This document shows positions 6,993-15,626 of a stretch of 37,820 bases of DNA, piece after piece. The notes beneath the pieces are model-generated. The model ran no database searches and was not told where the DNA came from. It was given only the letters and a program-made list of their open reading frames with translations. Source of the stretch: Magnetococcales bacterium DCbin2. GTDB taxonomy: Bacteria; Pseudomonadota; Magnetococcia; Magnetococcales; UBA8363. The stretch covers positions 1 to 37,820 of the forward strand of contig PEAO01000017.1 in NCBI GenBank assembly GCA_002753615.1, given 5' to 3'. The stretch's first letter is position 1. Each line of letters opens with the position of its first letter. A program made the position numbers and the translations under genes.

Positions 6993-8075
6993 TCAATCTT
7001 TGAGTTCTTCACGTATTTTAAGGATTTTATCAAGGTGGGATACAAAAGCATCTACCACCTGGGGGTCAAAATGGCTCCCCCTGTCTTTGACCAATAATGC
7101 CACCGCTTCTTCCACAGTCCACGATGTTTTGTAGGGTCGCGTGGAAACCAGGGCATCAAAAACATCGACTACCGCACAAATGCGACCCACCAGGGGGATG
7201 TCATGGCCTTTGAGTCCCTGGGGATACCCATTGCCATCCCAACGTTCATGGTGGGTCAACGCGATGGTGCGGGCCGTGATCAGCGGCTCCTCCTGAACAC
7301 CACCGAGAATTTCGGCCCCAATGCCAGGGTGTTTGCGTATTTGATCAAACTCCTGCTCAGTCAATCGACCCGGTTTGAGGAGAATGGCGTCGGGAATGCC
7401 AATTTTTCCCACATCATGCATGGCGGCAGCACTTTCAACACATTCACACATCAACGCATCGCCTCCCAAAACTTGGCATAACAGGCCAGCATAACGGCTC
7501 ATCCGAAGGACATGATTGCCCGTTTCATTATCCCGAAACTCTGCCGCCAATCCCAAACGATGGATCACCTCCATCTTGGCCCGCTGCAACTTGGTATTGG
7601 CATGTTCTAGTTTTTCGTTGGCTTCCTGCAATTGACGGGTACGCACACGAACTTGGTCTTCAAAACCTTTTTTAAGAAGATGGACCGTCAACAGATTGCA
7701 CACCCTGGGGATGACTTCCATGTGATCCAACGGCTTATTCAAGAAATCCAATGCCCCTGCGTTCAAAGCGGCATGGCGCACTTCACGATCGGTGACTGCG
7801 GTGATCATCAACACGGGCAGATAATGCACCTCTCCTTTGGCCGATCGTATGGCCTCCATCACTTCGATGCCGTTCATGTTGGGCATGTTATAATCCAATA
7901 AAACCAGGTCAAATTCCCCTTCAAGGTACAATCGAACACTTTCACGGGAATCGAAGGTGGTGGTGATATTTTTAAAGCCGGCTCGCTCCAAAATCATCCG
8001 CATCAACCGATTATTGGCCGGCTGATCATCCACAATCAGGATATGCGCCTCGGACAGCTCAACAGTGACGTGCAT
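6993..8075 (-). CDS. Response regulator with HD-GYP c-di-GMP phosphodiesterase output
   Basis: This 360-residue protein has an N-terminal receiver domain (residues 10-128: IVDDQ, phosphoacceptor D61 in LLDYNMP, K in NKPLD), a coiled-coil linker (about 140-170) and an HD-GYP domain with AAMHDVGKIGIPDAIL, HHERWDGNGYP and FDALVSTRPYK. All metal-binding histidines and the GYP triad are present, so c-di-GMP hydrolysis is expected. The ATG at 8075 is chosen (GGAGGG about 9 bp upstream); the frame runs back to 8132, inside the upstream kinase. It lies 16 bp after the hybrid kinase, which is its likely phosphodonor. The pair should lower c-di-GMP in response to the signal sensed by the kinase. Confidence 0.92.
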   Translation of the reverse strand: MHVTVELSEAHILIVDDQPANNRLMRMILERAGFKNITTTFDSRESVRLYLEGEFDLVLLDYNMPNMNGIEVMEAIRSAKGEVHYLPVLMITAVTDREVRHAALNAGALDFLNKPLDHMEVIPRVCNLLTVHLLKKGFEDQVRVRTRQLQEANEKLEHANTKLQRAKMEVIHRLGLAAEFRDNETGNHVLRMSRYAGLLCQVLGGDALMCECVESAAAMHDVGKIGIPDAILLKPGRLTEQEFDQIRKHPGIGAEILGGVQEEPLITARTIALTHHERWDGNGYPQGLKGHDIPLVGRICAVVDVFDALVSTRPYKTSWTVEEAVALLVKDRGSHFDPQVVDAFVSHLDKILKIREELKD

Positions 8076-8091
8076 ACGGGCCAACCCTCCA

Positions 8092-9549
8092 TCATCCCCC
8101 CAGGTGGTGACGAACCCTTGGGAGAAAATCATGTAGAATAAGTGGTTTTACGACAAAATCATCGGCTCCGAGCCGAAAAGCCCAATCTCTGGTCTCGGTT
8201 TTTTCATCTCCTGTGATTAAGATAACAGGAATTTTTCGCAACGTGTCGTCTTTTTTCAACAATCGTAGCAACTCCATACCGTCCATGTCGGGCATTTTAA
8301 CATCCGACAGGATTAAATGGGGCATTTCGCGTTCGACACGCGCCAAGGCTTCCGCGCCACTTTCCACTTCCAATACCTCAAGATCCATTTGGTTGAGTAC
8401 CGAGCGGACCATGAAACGATCCATCGGTTCGTCATCGACCAACATCACCCGAGGTTTGACATGGGGAAGACGGGCACAAAAAATCGACCCTTGGCCCGGC
8501 ACGCTACTGACCGTAAGCCAACCGCTGTGCGCTTCCATGATGTCGAAACTGAATGGTAGCCCAAATCCGGTTCCGGTTTCACCGGCGGTACCTGGAGTGG
8601 TTGTTTTTTCGGAAACATTGAACAGGCGTGGCAGGGTATCCGGTGGGATGCCCACCCCTTGATCACAGACTTCCAGAGCCGCGCCCCCTTCTTCGGGCTG
8701 ACGGATGAGGATGGTTTGGCCTGGCTGGCTGAACTTGATGGCGTTGGTCAGTAAATTTTGCACGACAGCTGCGAACAGGCTCATATCGGCATACATGCGC
8801 ACATCGTTGGGGATGTGATTATCGACGACAATTTGTTTTTCCCGGGCCAGGTGGACGACGCGCTGGATTACCGATTCGGTAAAAAATTTCAGATCAAAGA
8901 ATGTTTTATCCGGGATGATTTTTCCGGTTTTCAAGCGTCCGATGTTGAGAACCCCTTCGATCAATTCGATCAGGCTGCGTCCGGTGGCCATCATATCGTT
9001 GACCAGATCACGTTGGGAGGGTTGCATACTGCCATCGGGATCATCCAATAAAAATTCCATCAAGCCGACCATGGAGCTTAAGGGGGCACGAAGATCATGG
9101 GCGACCAGGGAGACAAATTTATCTTTTTGGCGATTGGCTTCCAAAGCGGCTTCTCGGGTTTGGCGCATGAGTTCTTCGCCATCTTCATTCAACCGTTTCC
9201 AGAAAGAGATGATCCGCAACGGCTCACCCGGATCACCCAGCACCTGTTGAACCGTGACTTCGACGGCCAATAAGGATTGATCTCTCCGCAACAGGTAGTA
9301 GCTTCCAACTTTTTTAGATTCCTGCTGGCGTTGATGCAAGCAAGGTTTGGCAACGTCGTTGGTGGCTATTTCCGATGAGGGTGCGCAACAAAAGCAACGC
9401 GATCCCGCAGGGGCCATAACCTCCTGGCGTCGCCAGCCCAGAAGTTCTTGGGCACGGGCATTGAACAACACGATGCCTCCCTTGGCATTCAATACGTAAA
9501 CGCCACAATCCAACGCATCGAGTATGGTTTGGAATCTGTGATCCAGCAT
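8092..9549 (-). CDS. Hybrid sensor histidine kinase (PAS-HisKA-HATPase-receiver)
   Basis: This 485-residue cytosolic kinase has no membrane segment. It has a PAS domain (residues 1-110), HisKA with H151 in FVSLVAHDLRAPLSSM, HATPase_c with the N box NLLTNAIKF (about 266) and DQGVGIPP (about 296), a degenerate Gly-rich box GTGFGLPFS, and a C-terminal receiver (368-485) with phosphoacceptor D416 in LSDVKMPDMDG and K468. The PAS domain carries a cysteine cluster (C52, C54, C55, C70), a pattern seen in some redox- or metal-sensing PAS proteins. Its HD-GYP partner lies 16 bp downstream. ATG at 9549 with AAGGTG upstream. Confidence 0.92.
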   Translation of the reverse strand: MLDHRFQTILDALDCGVYVLNAKGGIVLFNARAQELLGWRRQEVMAPAGSRCFCCAPSSEIATNDVAKPCLHQRQQESKKVGSYYLLRRDQSLLAVEVTVQQVLGDPGEPLRIISFWKRLNEDGEELMRQTREAALEANRQKDKFVSLVAHDLRAPLSSMVGLMEFLLDDPDGSMQPSQRDLVNDMMATGRSLIELIEGVLNIGRLKTGKIIPDKTFFDLKFFTESVIQRVVHLAREKQIVVDNHIPNDVRMYADMSLFAAVVQNLLTNAIKFSQPGQTILIRQPEEGGAALEVCDQGVGIPPDTLPRLFNVSEKTTTPGTAGETGTGFGLPFSFDIMEAHSGWLTVSSVPGQGSIFCARLPHVKPRVMLVDDEPMDRFMVRSVLNQMDLEVLEVESGAEALARVEREMPHLILSDVKMPDMDGMELLRLLKKDDTLRKIPVILITGDEKTETRDWAFRLGADDFVVKPLILHDFLPRVRHHLGG

Positions 9550-9759
9550 GTGTGCAGCACCTTGAATGAAAGACGTGTTTCTATTGGCATGAACCCGTTA
9601 TCTCCAGATTTTCCGACCTGGAAGCTTACCAGAATACCTGTCGCGGACTCCTCAGGCAATTTTCCTTGATTTACCGAAGTCACTTCAGGGAGCAGTGCTG
9701 GGGAGAACGCGGGCCAAGACGCCCGGCGATGGCATGGACATGGCGGTGATTGGTGCCGT

Positions 9760-10158
9760 TTATGGGTGTACTCCGCTCTTTTCGACCACCTCACCGGCCC
9801 AACGCCGCGCCTCCTCCATGATCGTCTCCGTCTCCTTCGGGGAGATCCCGATGAGATCCAGATCCTCGTAGCGTAAGAGAACGGCGAACGGGTTCAAGAG
9901 ACTGAAATGATCGGCAGCGAAGGGGAAGGGGAGTCTCTGATCCAGGATCCGGTCCACCAGTTCATCCAGGTTATGGGTGCGACGAAAGGTAATCCTATTG
10001 GCCAGCAAGACCGCTTTCAAACATTTTTCCACGGCTTGCTGAGCGTGGAAGCAGGCCATCTCGGCATCGATGCCGGGTTGATTCTTGATGGCGTGAAAAA
10101 CGGCCCGGTCCTGATCGGCCTTGCGCAACAGGCGACGCGCCTCATCCGAGGGAGTCAT
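9760..10158 (-). CDS. HEPN domain protein, putative HepT-type toxin
   Basis: The 132-residue helical protein matches the HEPN family (PF05168 type): an FHAQQAVEKCLKAVL helix near residue 37, RRTHNLDELVDRIL near 60, and a C-terminal helix EEARRWAGEVVEKSG. HEPN proteins paired with minimal nucleotidyltransferases act as RNase toxins, or are inactive relatives; here an R-x6-H arrangement is visible in RITFRRTH, but it is not at the usual C-terminal place, so catalytic status is uncertain. The ATG at 10158 follows GGGGAGGA and lies inside the end of the upstream MNT gene (17-bp overlap), showing tight coupling. Confidence 0.8.
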   Translation of the reverse strand: MTPSDEARRLLRKADQDRAVFHAIKNQPGIDAEMACFHAQQAVEKCLKAVLLANRITFRRTHNLDELVDRILDQRLPFPFAADHFSLLNPFAVLLRYEDLDLIGISPKETETIMEEARRWAGEVVEKSGVHP

Positions 10159-10462
10159 GGATGATCCTCCCCTCTTGCAATGCCCAATAAATGGCACCAC
10201 TGGAGTAAGTGCGACGTTCTTCCATTTCGGCGACGGAGCAAACCAGAAGATCCACGGGGATGCGCAAGGGGCGCAATAACTGTTGCAGGCGGGTTATCTC
10301 CCGCACCCGGTTTTCCACCGCCGGTTCCACCACCAATAGGTCCAGATCCGACTCTTCCCGGGCGTCGCCACGGGCGAAGGAACCAAAGAGGATGATGCGC
10401 GACGGCCCGATGGCTTCGGCCAGCAAGGTACCGATCTGCTGAATGTTTCGTTCGTCGATCAT
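10142..10462 (-). CDS. MNT-type minimal nucleotidyltransferase, putative antitoxin
   Basis: This 106-residue protein has the polymerase-beta nucleotidyltransferase core: G27-S28 in ILFGSFARGDA and the metal-binding D39 and D41 in ESDLDLLVV, the GSx10DxD pattern. MntA-type antitoxins neutralise HepT toxins by adding AMP to them. The third acidic residue would be the D in IPVDLLVCS, which is present, so activity is plausible. The ATG at 10462 has a GGAG 7 bp upstream; an in-frame start at 10495 is possible but lacks support. It is the first gene of the two-gene unit with the HEPN protein. Confidence 0.82.
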   Translation of the reverse strand: MIDERNIQQIGTLLAEAIGPSRIILFGSFARGDAREESDLDLLVVEPAVENRVREITRLQQLLRPLRIPVDLLVCSVAEMEERRTYSSGAIYWALQEGRIIHDSLG

Positions 10463-10577
10463 TACGTCTCCTCTCCATCGCACCGACACGGCCATGCCCG
10501 TCTTTCAAGTTTTAGAGTAATGCGGCACATGGTACCCCCAACAGCAGTATCCTATAGCACCTTCCGTGGCAAGCGGG

Positions 10578-10607
10578 CAGGGCAATTGTATTTGGAATCC
10601 CTTGACA
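10578..10607 (+). repeat. 30-bp dispersed repeat, copy 1
   Basis: CAGGGCAATTGTATTTGG followed by AATCCCTTGACA. The same motif occurs at 20435 and 37714 with one to two differences. Its last bases form a perfect TTGACA -35 hexamer. This copy lies between the MNT gene and the chemoreceptor and, unlike the other two, is not joined to a palindromic element. Confidence 0.75.
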
Positions 10608-10714
10608 GCCGAAGAAGGATTGCTTGTTCACGGAGAAAATGGATCCTTTCAATAAATTGGGCTATGATGGTGATCGTTAACTTTTTGATCGGTTAAGCAT
10701 ACTGACTACGGACA

Positions 10715-13513
10715 ATGATCATGAACTTTTTTGACCGTCTACCGCTGTTGGTTAAGACAGGTTTTGGTCTGGGCTTGGCAAGCTTGTTTTTTTTGCTGGC
10801 CTTGATTGGTTATGAAACTTCCGACGCTATCCACGACAATGCGATAACACAACAATTATCCCAAGGCCGTCAGTGGATTGTGGAACAGCAAAAGGCTTTG
10901 GAGGAGCAGCAGCGATTATTACAACGTCATGCTCAAGTTGTCGCGACTTTGAAGGAGGAGCTTGGGCGTTTGCGCCATGCGGCACCCCCTGCGAATGTTT
11001 CATCCACGCAGGAGACGGTTATTCGGACCGCAGAATCCAACTTCAAGGCTTTATTGGATCTGCAACAGGCACTTGCCGACGCATTGTCTTTGGATTCCGG
11101 TACCCTGTCCCAGCCCGACCAAGCCAAACATTTTATGGCGAGCCACGACCGATTGGCCACCAGTGCCCTGGCACTGTTACAAAAGATTCCGGGCAAGGAG
11201 ACCGATCTGTGGCGCAAGTCGGCCAAGGAATTAGAGCAGACTGCACGCGAAAGAAATGCGACGTTGGAACGGTTGCTCAAGGAAAAGGTCGCTTTTGCGA
11301 CCCGTTCCAAGAACGGCCCACCCCCAGAATATCCGACTGTTTCGACACCGATAGAATTGCAGCGCAATCATTTATTGAACAGTACCCTGGCCGATTTTGA
11401 ACGTGCTATGACGCGGTATGATCGGGACAAGATCCGTTGGCTGGTTGTTGAATTGCGGCGGACGGAAAAGGAATATCGTCTGCATTGGAAATCGCGGTTT
11501 CGTGATTATTTTTACCTCCTTTGGAAAAGATTGGAGTTGGCGATTGCAGACGCCGGTGAGGCGGCTCAGGAGATCAAAACCGCAAGCCTTCCCTATCGGG
11601 ATGCCTTTACCCAATTCATTGCGGAAAATCAGGCCAAACGGGGGGCCAAGGAACGGACCATCAACAGGCTGAATGCGACTGCCGAAAAACTGGAAGAGAC
11701 GATTTCCCAAAGGCGTGTTGAAGAGATTGGTTGGCTCTTTGCGCAACTCAAGGGGGCCGTTTTTTCTGGAGATGACAAAGCCTTCAAGGTGGTCATGAAG
11801 GATCTTCGGGCCAGGATTGACCAATCGGTGCTGCCGACGGCGGAAAAAAATCGTTTACAAGGGGCCTATGAGAAATTAGCGAATTCATTGAACACGTTGC
11901 CTTCGCCAGCCCAGACCAGCGTGGCTCCATCCCAAAAACCACCGATCCCCGAGGACCAAGCAGGCGATCCGGCGGAGAAAACGATCCAGACTTTGAGCCA
12001 TCTGGCCCAGTCCATGTCGCGACTGGACACTGTGATCCTTGCCAATTTTCCATTGAGTATCCGTACAAACTCTAAAAATGAATCTGTGACATCTCCGGTT
12101 CCATCCACACCTGTAGAGGCCAATCTGGATCGTGTATTGCCTTCCACACAGATACCATTGCCGGTTGTGGATATGCGTGTTTTTGAGTTATCCGACACCG
12201 TTGCACCCACATCTTCTAGGAGCCGCCTGTTTTTAATCTTGGCACTGATTGGTTTTCTGTCCGGTGTGATGGCGACCGTGGTTGCGGCGAAAAGTTTGGC
12301 CAAGGGGCCGAAACGATTGCTTCAACAACTCTTTGAAATCAGTTCAGAACACGGCAGGTCCAGCGGGACGGCCCGCATGGATGAATCGGGTGATATTTTT
12401 GGGCAGATCGGTCGTCAGATCACTATTCTTTTACAAGCGGCCAAGGCCATGGCTGCGGTCACGCCGTCTACCGAGGGGATGACGGGTCTACCGACCCACG
12501 AAACCGTGCCGGAAAACAGGGTGCCTGTGGCGTTGCAACCTGATGTATCGACTCGGCTTACCGAGGAGGCGACCGAACAGGTTCAAGCGATGGAAGCACG
12601 TTTGGAATTTATCGCGAGTGCGGTGGCGAAACTCTCTGACCATTGCCAACACATCGGTCCTAACGCCGAGACTCTCTTGGACAATTTGACCCATTCGTTG
12701 GCTTCCCTGGAGACTGCAAACACGCATTTATCGGCTATTGCCACCGTTGCGATTCAGTCGTCGTCGGGTTTGTCGCATCTCGGTTCATTGGTGGAGCATT
12801 CCAACACCCATATTGCGACGGCGGCGGATACGGCAGGATTTTTCCAAACGAGCCTGAGTGATGTTCGTTTGCTTTGTGAGGCGGCCAATGGTCAGGCGCA
12901 ATTAGCGGGAAAACTGGCCGATGCCAATCTTCAGATTATGCAACAGCTTGCGGTTTCTGCGACCGATATTCAGGCCATGGTATCGATGATCAACGATATT
13001 GCCGAGCAGACCAATATGTTGGCTCTCAATGCGGCCATTGAGGCGGCTGGGGCGGGGGATGCTGGGAAAGGGTTTGCGGTTGTTGCCAATGAGGTCAAGG
13101 ATTTGGCCCGTCAGACGGCGCATGTGACCCGTTTGATTTCCGACAAAGCCACGGATATTCAGGCGGATACTCAGGAAATGAAGAATCGCAGCGATCAGGT
13201 CAACGAAGCGATTGTTCAAATCAATCAATCGAGCAACCAGATTCTTGGGGCCATGGATATTCAGGGGGGAAATTTATTGGAGCTTTCGGATAACATGACT
13301 GCGATCACGGGCGAAGCCAGCGATGTGACCCGACAGGTTGCGGAGTCCATCCGTGGAATGACTGAAATTACGGGCAATGTTCATGATATTTTATCGAATC
13401 TGGCTGAGGTGACGCAAAGTTTGCAGGGGAGCCGGTCGGAACTGCATGAGATTGCTCAGGAGATTGCATTGGCTGAGAGGGAATTTGCGGAAGTTACGCC
13501 ATGGAAGAGATAA
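10715..13513 (+). CDS. Methyl-accepting chemotaxis protein with very large periplasmic domain
   Basis: The 932-residue receptor has TM1 at about 11-32 and TM2 at about 503-525, so about 470 residues face the periplasm. That part is helical and charged, with a proline-rich stretch at 396-420 and 460-485, and matches no ligand-binding family I recognise. The cytoplasmic half carries the signalling hairpin tip at about 757-800 ([39 protein letters not shown]), which contacts CheA and CheW. There is no obvious HAMP consensus and no C-terminal methylation pentapeptide. ATG at 10715 or 10721; the ribosome site is weak. Its end overlaps hslR by 13 bp. A taxis or surface-signalling role is expected, with unknown stimulus. 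Confidence 0.88.
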   Translation: MIMNFFDRLPLLVKTGFGLGLASLFFLLALIGYETSDAIHDNAITQQLSQGRQWIVEQQKALEEQQRLLQRHAQVVATLKEELGRLRHAAPPANVSSTQETVIRTAESNFKALLDLQQALADALSLDSGTLSQPDQAKHFMASHDRLATSALALLQKIPGKETDLWRKSAKELEQTARERNATLERLLKEKVAFATRSKNGPPPEYPTVSTPIELQRNHLLNSTLADFERAMTRYDRDKIRWLVVELRRTEKEYRLHWKSRFRDYFYLLWKRLELAIADAGEAAQEIKTASLPYRDAFTQFIAENQAKRGAKERTINRLNATAEKLEETISQRRVEEIGWLFAQLKGAVFSGDDKAFKVVMKDLRARIDQSVLPTAEKNRLQGAYEKLANSLNTLPSPAQTSVAPSQKPPIPEDQAGDPAEKTIQTLSHLAQSMSRLDTVILANFPLSIRTNSKNESVTSPVPSTPVEANLDRVLPSTQIPLPVVDMRVFELSDTVAPTSSRSRLFLILALIGFLSGVMATVVAAKSLAKGPKRLLQQLFEISSEHGRSSGTARMDESGDIFGQIGRQITILLQAAKAMAAVTPSTEGMTGLPTHETVPENRVPVALQPDVSTRLTEEATEQVQAMEARLEFIASAVAKLSDHCQHIGPNAETLLDNLTHSLASLETANTHLSAIATVAIQSSSGLSHLGSLVEHSNTHIATAADTAGFFQTSLSDVRLLCEAANGQAQLAGKLADANLQIMQQLAVSATDIQAMVSMINDIAEQTNMLALNAAIEAAGAGDAGKGFAVVANEVKDLARQTAHVTRLISDKATDIQADTQEMKNRSDQVNEAIVQINQSSNQILGAMDIQGGNLLELSDNMTAITGEASDVTRQVAESIRGMTEITGNVHDILSNLAEVTQSLQGSRSELHEIAQEIALAEREFAEVTPWKR

Positions 13514-13875
13514 CCCGCATTGATCAATGGCTCTGGGCGGCCCGTTTTTTCAAAACCAGGGGTTTGGCTTCCGATGCGGTTGCGGGGGGGTTGGTGCATG
13601 TGAACGCGATGCGGGTGAAACCGGCCAAGACGGTCAAACTGGGAGATATTTTGCAGATACAGAGGGATCAGCAGTTCATGGTGGTCGTGATACGGGCGTT
13701 ACCTTGTCGCCGGGGACCGGCCAAGGAGGCGGTGCTGCTCTACGAGGAGACCCCGGAAAGTGTGGAGGAACGACAACGGATTCAGTCTCTTCCCACGGCG
13801 ACCATGATTCCGGTTTTGGGAGGACGGCCCACAAAAAAGAATCGGCGTACTTTGGACAAAATTCGGGAGTATTGA
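13501..13875 (+). CDS. hslR: Hsp15-like S4 domain RNA-binding protein
   Basis: The 124-residue protein begins with an S4 RNA-binding domain ([40 protein letters not shown]) followed by a basic tail with [17 protein letters not shown], the layout of Hsp15. Hsp15 binds 50S subunits carrying nascent chains after premature release and helps recycle them. The ATG at 13501 lies within the end of the chemoreceptor gene. The stop codon (13873-13875) falls inside the AT-rich left edge of palindromic element A, so the original C terminus may have been altered by that insertion. Confidence 0.88.
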   Translation: MEEITRIDQWLWAARFFKTRGLASDAVAGGLVHVNAMRVKPAKTVKLGDILQIQRDQQFMVVVIRALPCRRGPAKEAVLLYEETPESVEERQRIQSLPTATMIPVLGGRPTKKNRRTLDKIREY

Positions 13876-14124
13876 ATAAAATAAATTAAATTATTAAAAG
13901 AAAAAAGGGGTCTGGGGGATTGCCCCCAGGGTTTTGACTTTGTTTTTGACTTTAAACAAAAAGGTTTCCATGCTCCGTTTTTGAATTTGTTTTTGACTTT
14001 ATTTAAATCCAAAAGCAAATTCAAAAACGGGAAAGGGAGCTTTTTTTTAAAGTCAAAACCCTGGGGGGCAACCCCCAGACCCCTTTTTTCTTTTGATAAT
14101 TTTATTGAATATCAACACACCCTA
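13871..14124. repeat. Palindromic MITE-like element A
   Basis: Left arm 13900-13936 (GGGGTCTGGGGG, ATTG, CCCCCAGGGTTTTGA) and right arm 14051-14090 are inverted copies; each arm alone also forms a CTGGGGG/CCCCCAG hairpin. The 110-bp centre is built of repeated TTTTGACTTTG/TTTTGAATTTG units and their complements. The right end closes with a terminal repeat reading inward TAGGGTGTGTTGATATTCAA; the matching left terminus is eroded or lost at the hslR stop. Confidence 0.8.
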
Positions 14125-14130
14125 ACGTAG

Positions 14131-14412
14131 TCAATGTGACGGGAACAGTTTGAGAATGGCGATGATGAACATGGCTTGGCCTGTTGCCACGCCAAACATC
14201 CATTTGATGGTCTCGGCCTTGGATTCGGCGATTTTGGCTTCAAGTTTGAGTTCAAGTTGCCGAATATCGCCCTTGGTAGCCAAGTCGGCAAGTTGAGTTT
14301 CCTGAGCTTCCTTGATGGTATCGGAAAGGGCTTCGGCCTGCAACTCATCAAAGCCTGCCGCCTTCAAACGTTTGATGGCGGTGTAGGTATCAAACGTTAT
14401 TGTCGTCACCAC
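14131..14412 (-). CDS. DUF1640/CCDC90-type coiled-coil membrane protein
   Basis: The 93-residue protein has the family start TITFDTYTAIKRLKAAGFDELQAEAL, a coiled coil (KEAQETQLADLATKGDIRQLELKLEAKIAESKAETIKW) and a C-terminal transmembrane helix (WMFGVATGQAMFIIAILKLF). This layout is shared with many small bacterial relatives of the mitochondrial MCUR1/CCDC90 proteins, whose bacterial role is unknown. The start is GTG at 14412 (or the next GTG), 5-8 bp after AGGAG. The gene is bracketed by a full palindromic element and by a half copy in the same orientation, so it may have been moved or captured with them. Confidence 0.85.
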   Translation of the reverse strand: MVTTITFDTYTAIKRLKAAGFDELQAEALSDTIKEAQETQLADLATKGDIRQLELKLEAKIAESKAETIKWMFGVATGQAMFIIAILKLFPSH

Positions 14413-14486
14413 TGTTCTCCTTCTCCACGAGACCGCAACCGGGATAACCGTACCACGAGACTTTCCCAAACAACAGATAAAATTCG

Positions 14487-14540
14487 GTCAGGGCAATTCC
14501 CCAGGCCCCTTTTTTCTTTTGATAATTTTATTGAATACCA
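14487..14540. repeat. Half copy of the palindromic element (right arm only)
   Basis: A degenerate arm (CAGGGCAATTCCCCAGG) leads into CCCCTTTTTTC and TTTTGATAATTTTATTGAATA. The 32 bp at 14506-14537 are identical to 14080-14111 in element A and in the same orientation, forming a direct repeat 426 bp apart around the DUF1640 gene. The outer terminal repeat is missing. Confidence 0.7.
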
Positions 14541-14600
14541 ATGCCCCCTCATGCCACCAAGAAAATAATCATTTTCCCAACACCCTGAATTCACATATCT

Positions 14601-15467
14601 TTACAAGCCCGACATCAACTCCAAGGCGCGTACTACAGCACCGATATCATCGCGTCCCCACCCCTGCGCCATGGCACTGTTAAAGCTTTCCCGCACCGCA
14701 CTGGTTGCCGGAAGAACTGTTCCCTGGCGACCCGCCTCATCCAGGATTAGGTTAAGATCCTTGAAGACCAGATCCAAGGGAAAATGGGGGGAAAAATCGC
14801 GCGCCAAGATGCTTTCCCCCTTCATTTTGAGCAAGGGGGCTGCCATCACACCCGATTGGATGACCTGCATCACCGCTTCCCCCTTAAGGCCAAGCTTTTG
14901 GGCAAATACGAGAGTTTCCGATAAACCATGAACCATGTTGGCCAACATCAGATTGATGGCTAGTTTCATTCGGGTTCCATCCCCCACAGCACCACAGTGC
15001 CAAATAACTTTGCCCATGGTTGTCATCAGAGGTCGGCACCGTTCCAAGACCTCAATATCACCACCCACCAGGAAAACCAATTGTCCCGTCTGTGCGGGAA
15101 TTTTAGAGCCGGAAACCGGTGCATCGAGGAACATTCCTCCCGCTTCGGTCACAGCCCGCGCCGCGTCCAGAGTGGTGTCTACGGCGACGGTGCTGGCGTT
15201 GATGATCACGCGACCGGAGAGATTTTTTTGAACAAGGGTGTGGATGATCTCCTTCAACGCCTCAGGGCCGGTGACCATGATGACAAGGGCTTGGGAATCT
15301 GCCAACAAATCGGCAGGATTTTGGGTAACCGGAATGTGATCCTCAGCAAAAGGATAACATTTTTCGGGGTTGCGATTGCAGACGCGGATGGTAAAACCAC
15401 CCTTGCGGGCGTTCCAGGCCATAGCTTGCCCCATGATCCCCAGGCCAATAAAACCAATTGTGTTCAT
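14601..15467 (-). CDS. NAD(P)-dependent beta-hydroxyacid dehydrogenase (3-hydroxyisobutyrate dehydrogenase / glyoxylate-succinic semialdehyde reductase family)
   Basis: The 288-residue enzyme has the N-terminal Rossmann motif IGFIGLGIMGQAMA (GLGIMG at 9-13), the substrate loop LDAPVSGSKIPAQTGQLVFL (about 114-133) and the catalytic lysine K168 in GTRMKLAINLML, followed by the all-helical C-terminal domain. These are diagnostic of the beta-hydroxyacid dehydrogenase family. The SGSK form of the substrate loop is closer to glyoxylate/succinic semialdehyde reductases than to 3-hydroxyisobutyrate dehydrogenases, but the substrate is not settled. N31/R32 after the second strand suggest NADPH use. 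ATG at 15467 is chosen over an upstream start at 15512 because the dinucleotide fold begins immediately. It is alone on its strand. Confidence 0.88.
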   Translation of the reverse strand: MNTIGFIGLGIMGQAMAWNARKGGFTIRVCNRNPEKCYPFAEDHIPVTQNPADLLADSQALVIMVTGPEALKEIIHTLVQKNLSGRVIINASTVAVDTTLDAARAVTEAGGMFLDAPVSGSKIPAQTGQLVFLVGGDIEVLERCRPLMTTMGKVIWHCGAVGDGTRMKLAINLMLANMVHGLSETLVFAQKLGLKGEAVMQVIQSGVMAAPLLKMKGESILARDFSPHFPLDLVFKDLNLILDEAGRQGTVLPATSAVRESFNSAMAQGWGRDDIGAVVRALELMSGL

Positions 15468-15626
15468 AAAGCCTATCCTCTCTTCAACGTTAAAACGATT
15501 GAAAGAAAACATTTTATGGCTTCGGAATAAAAATGGGGGGACAGATACCGAAATCCATACTGATGGGTAAGATTTTAATGTAAACTGAGAACATATTGGG
15601 GAAAAGATAACACAGGATTGTCAACT

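Noticed and set aside
13900-13936. G-quadruplex in the repeat arms
   Set aside because: Only two or three G tracts occur per strand before complementary C tracts, so a hairpin is the simpler structure.
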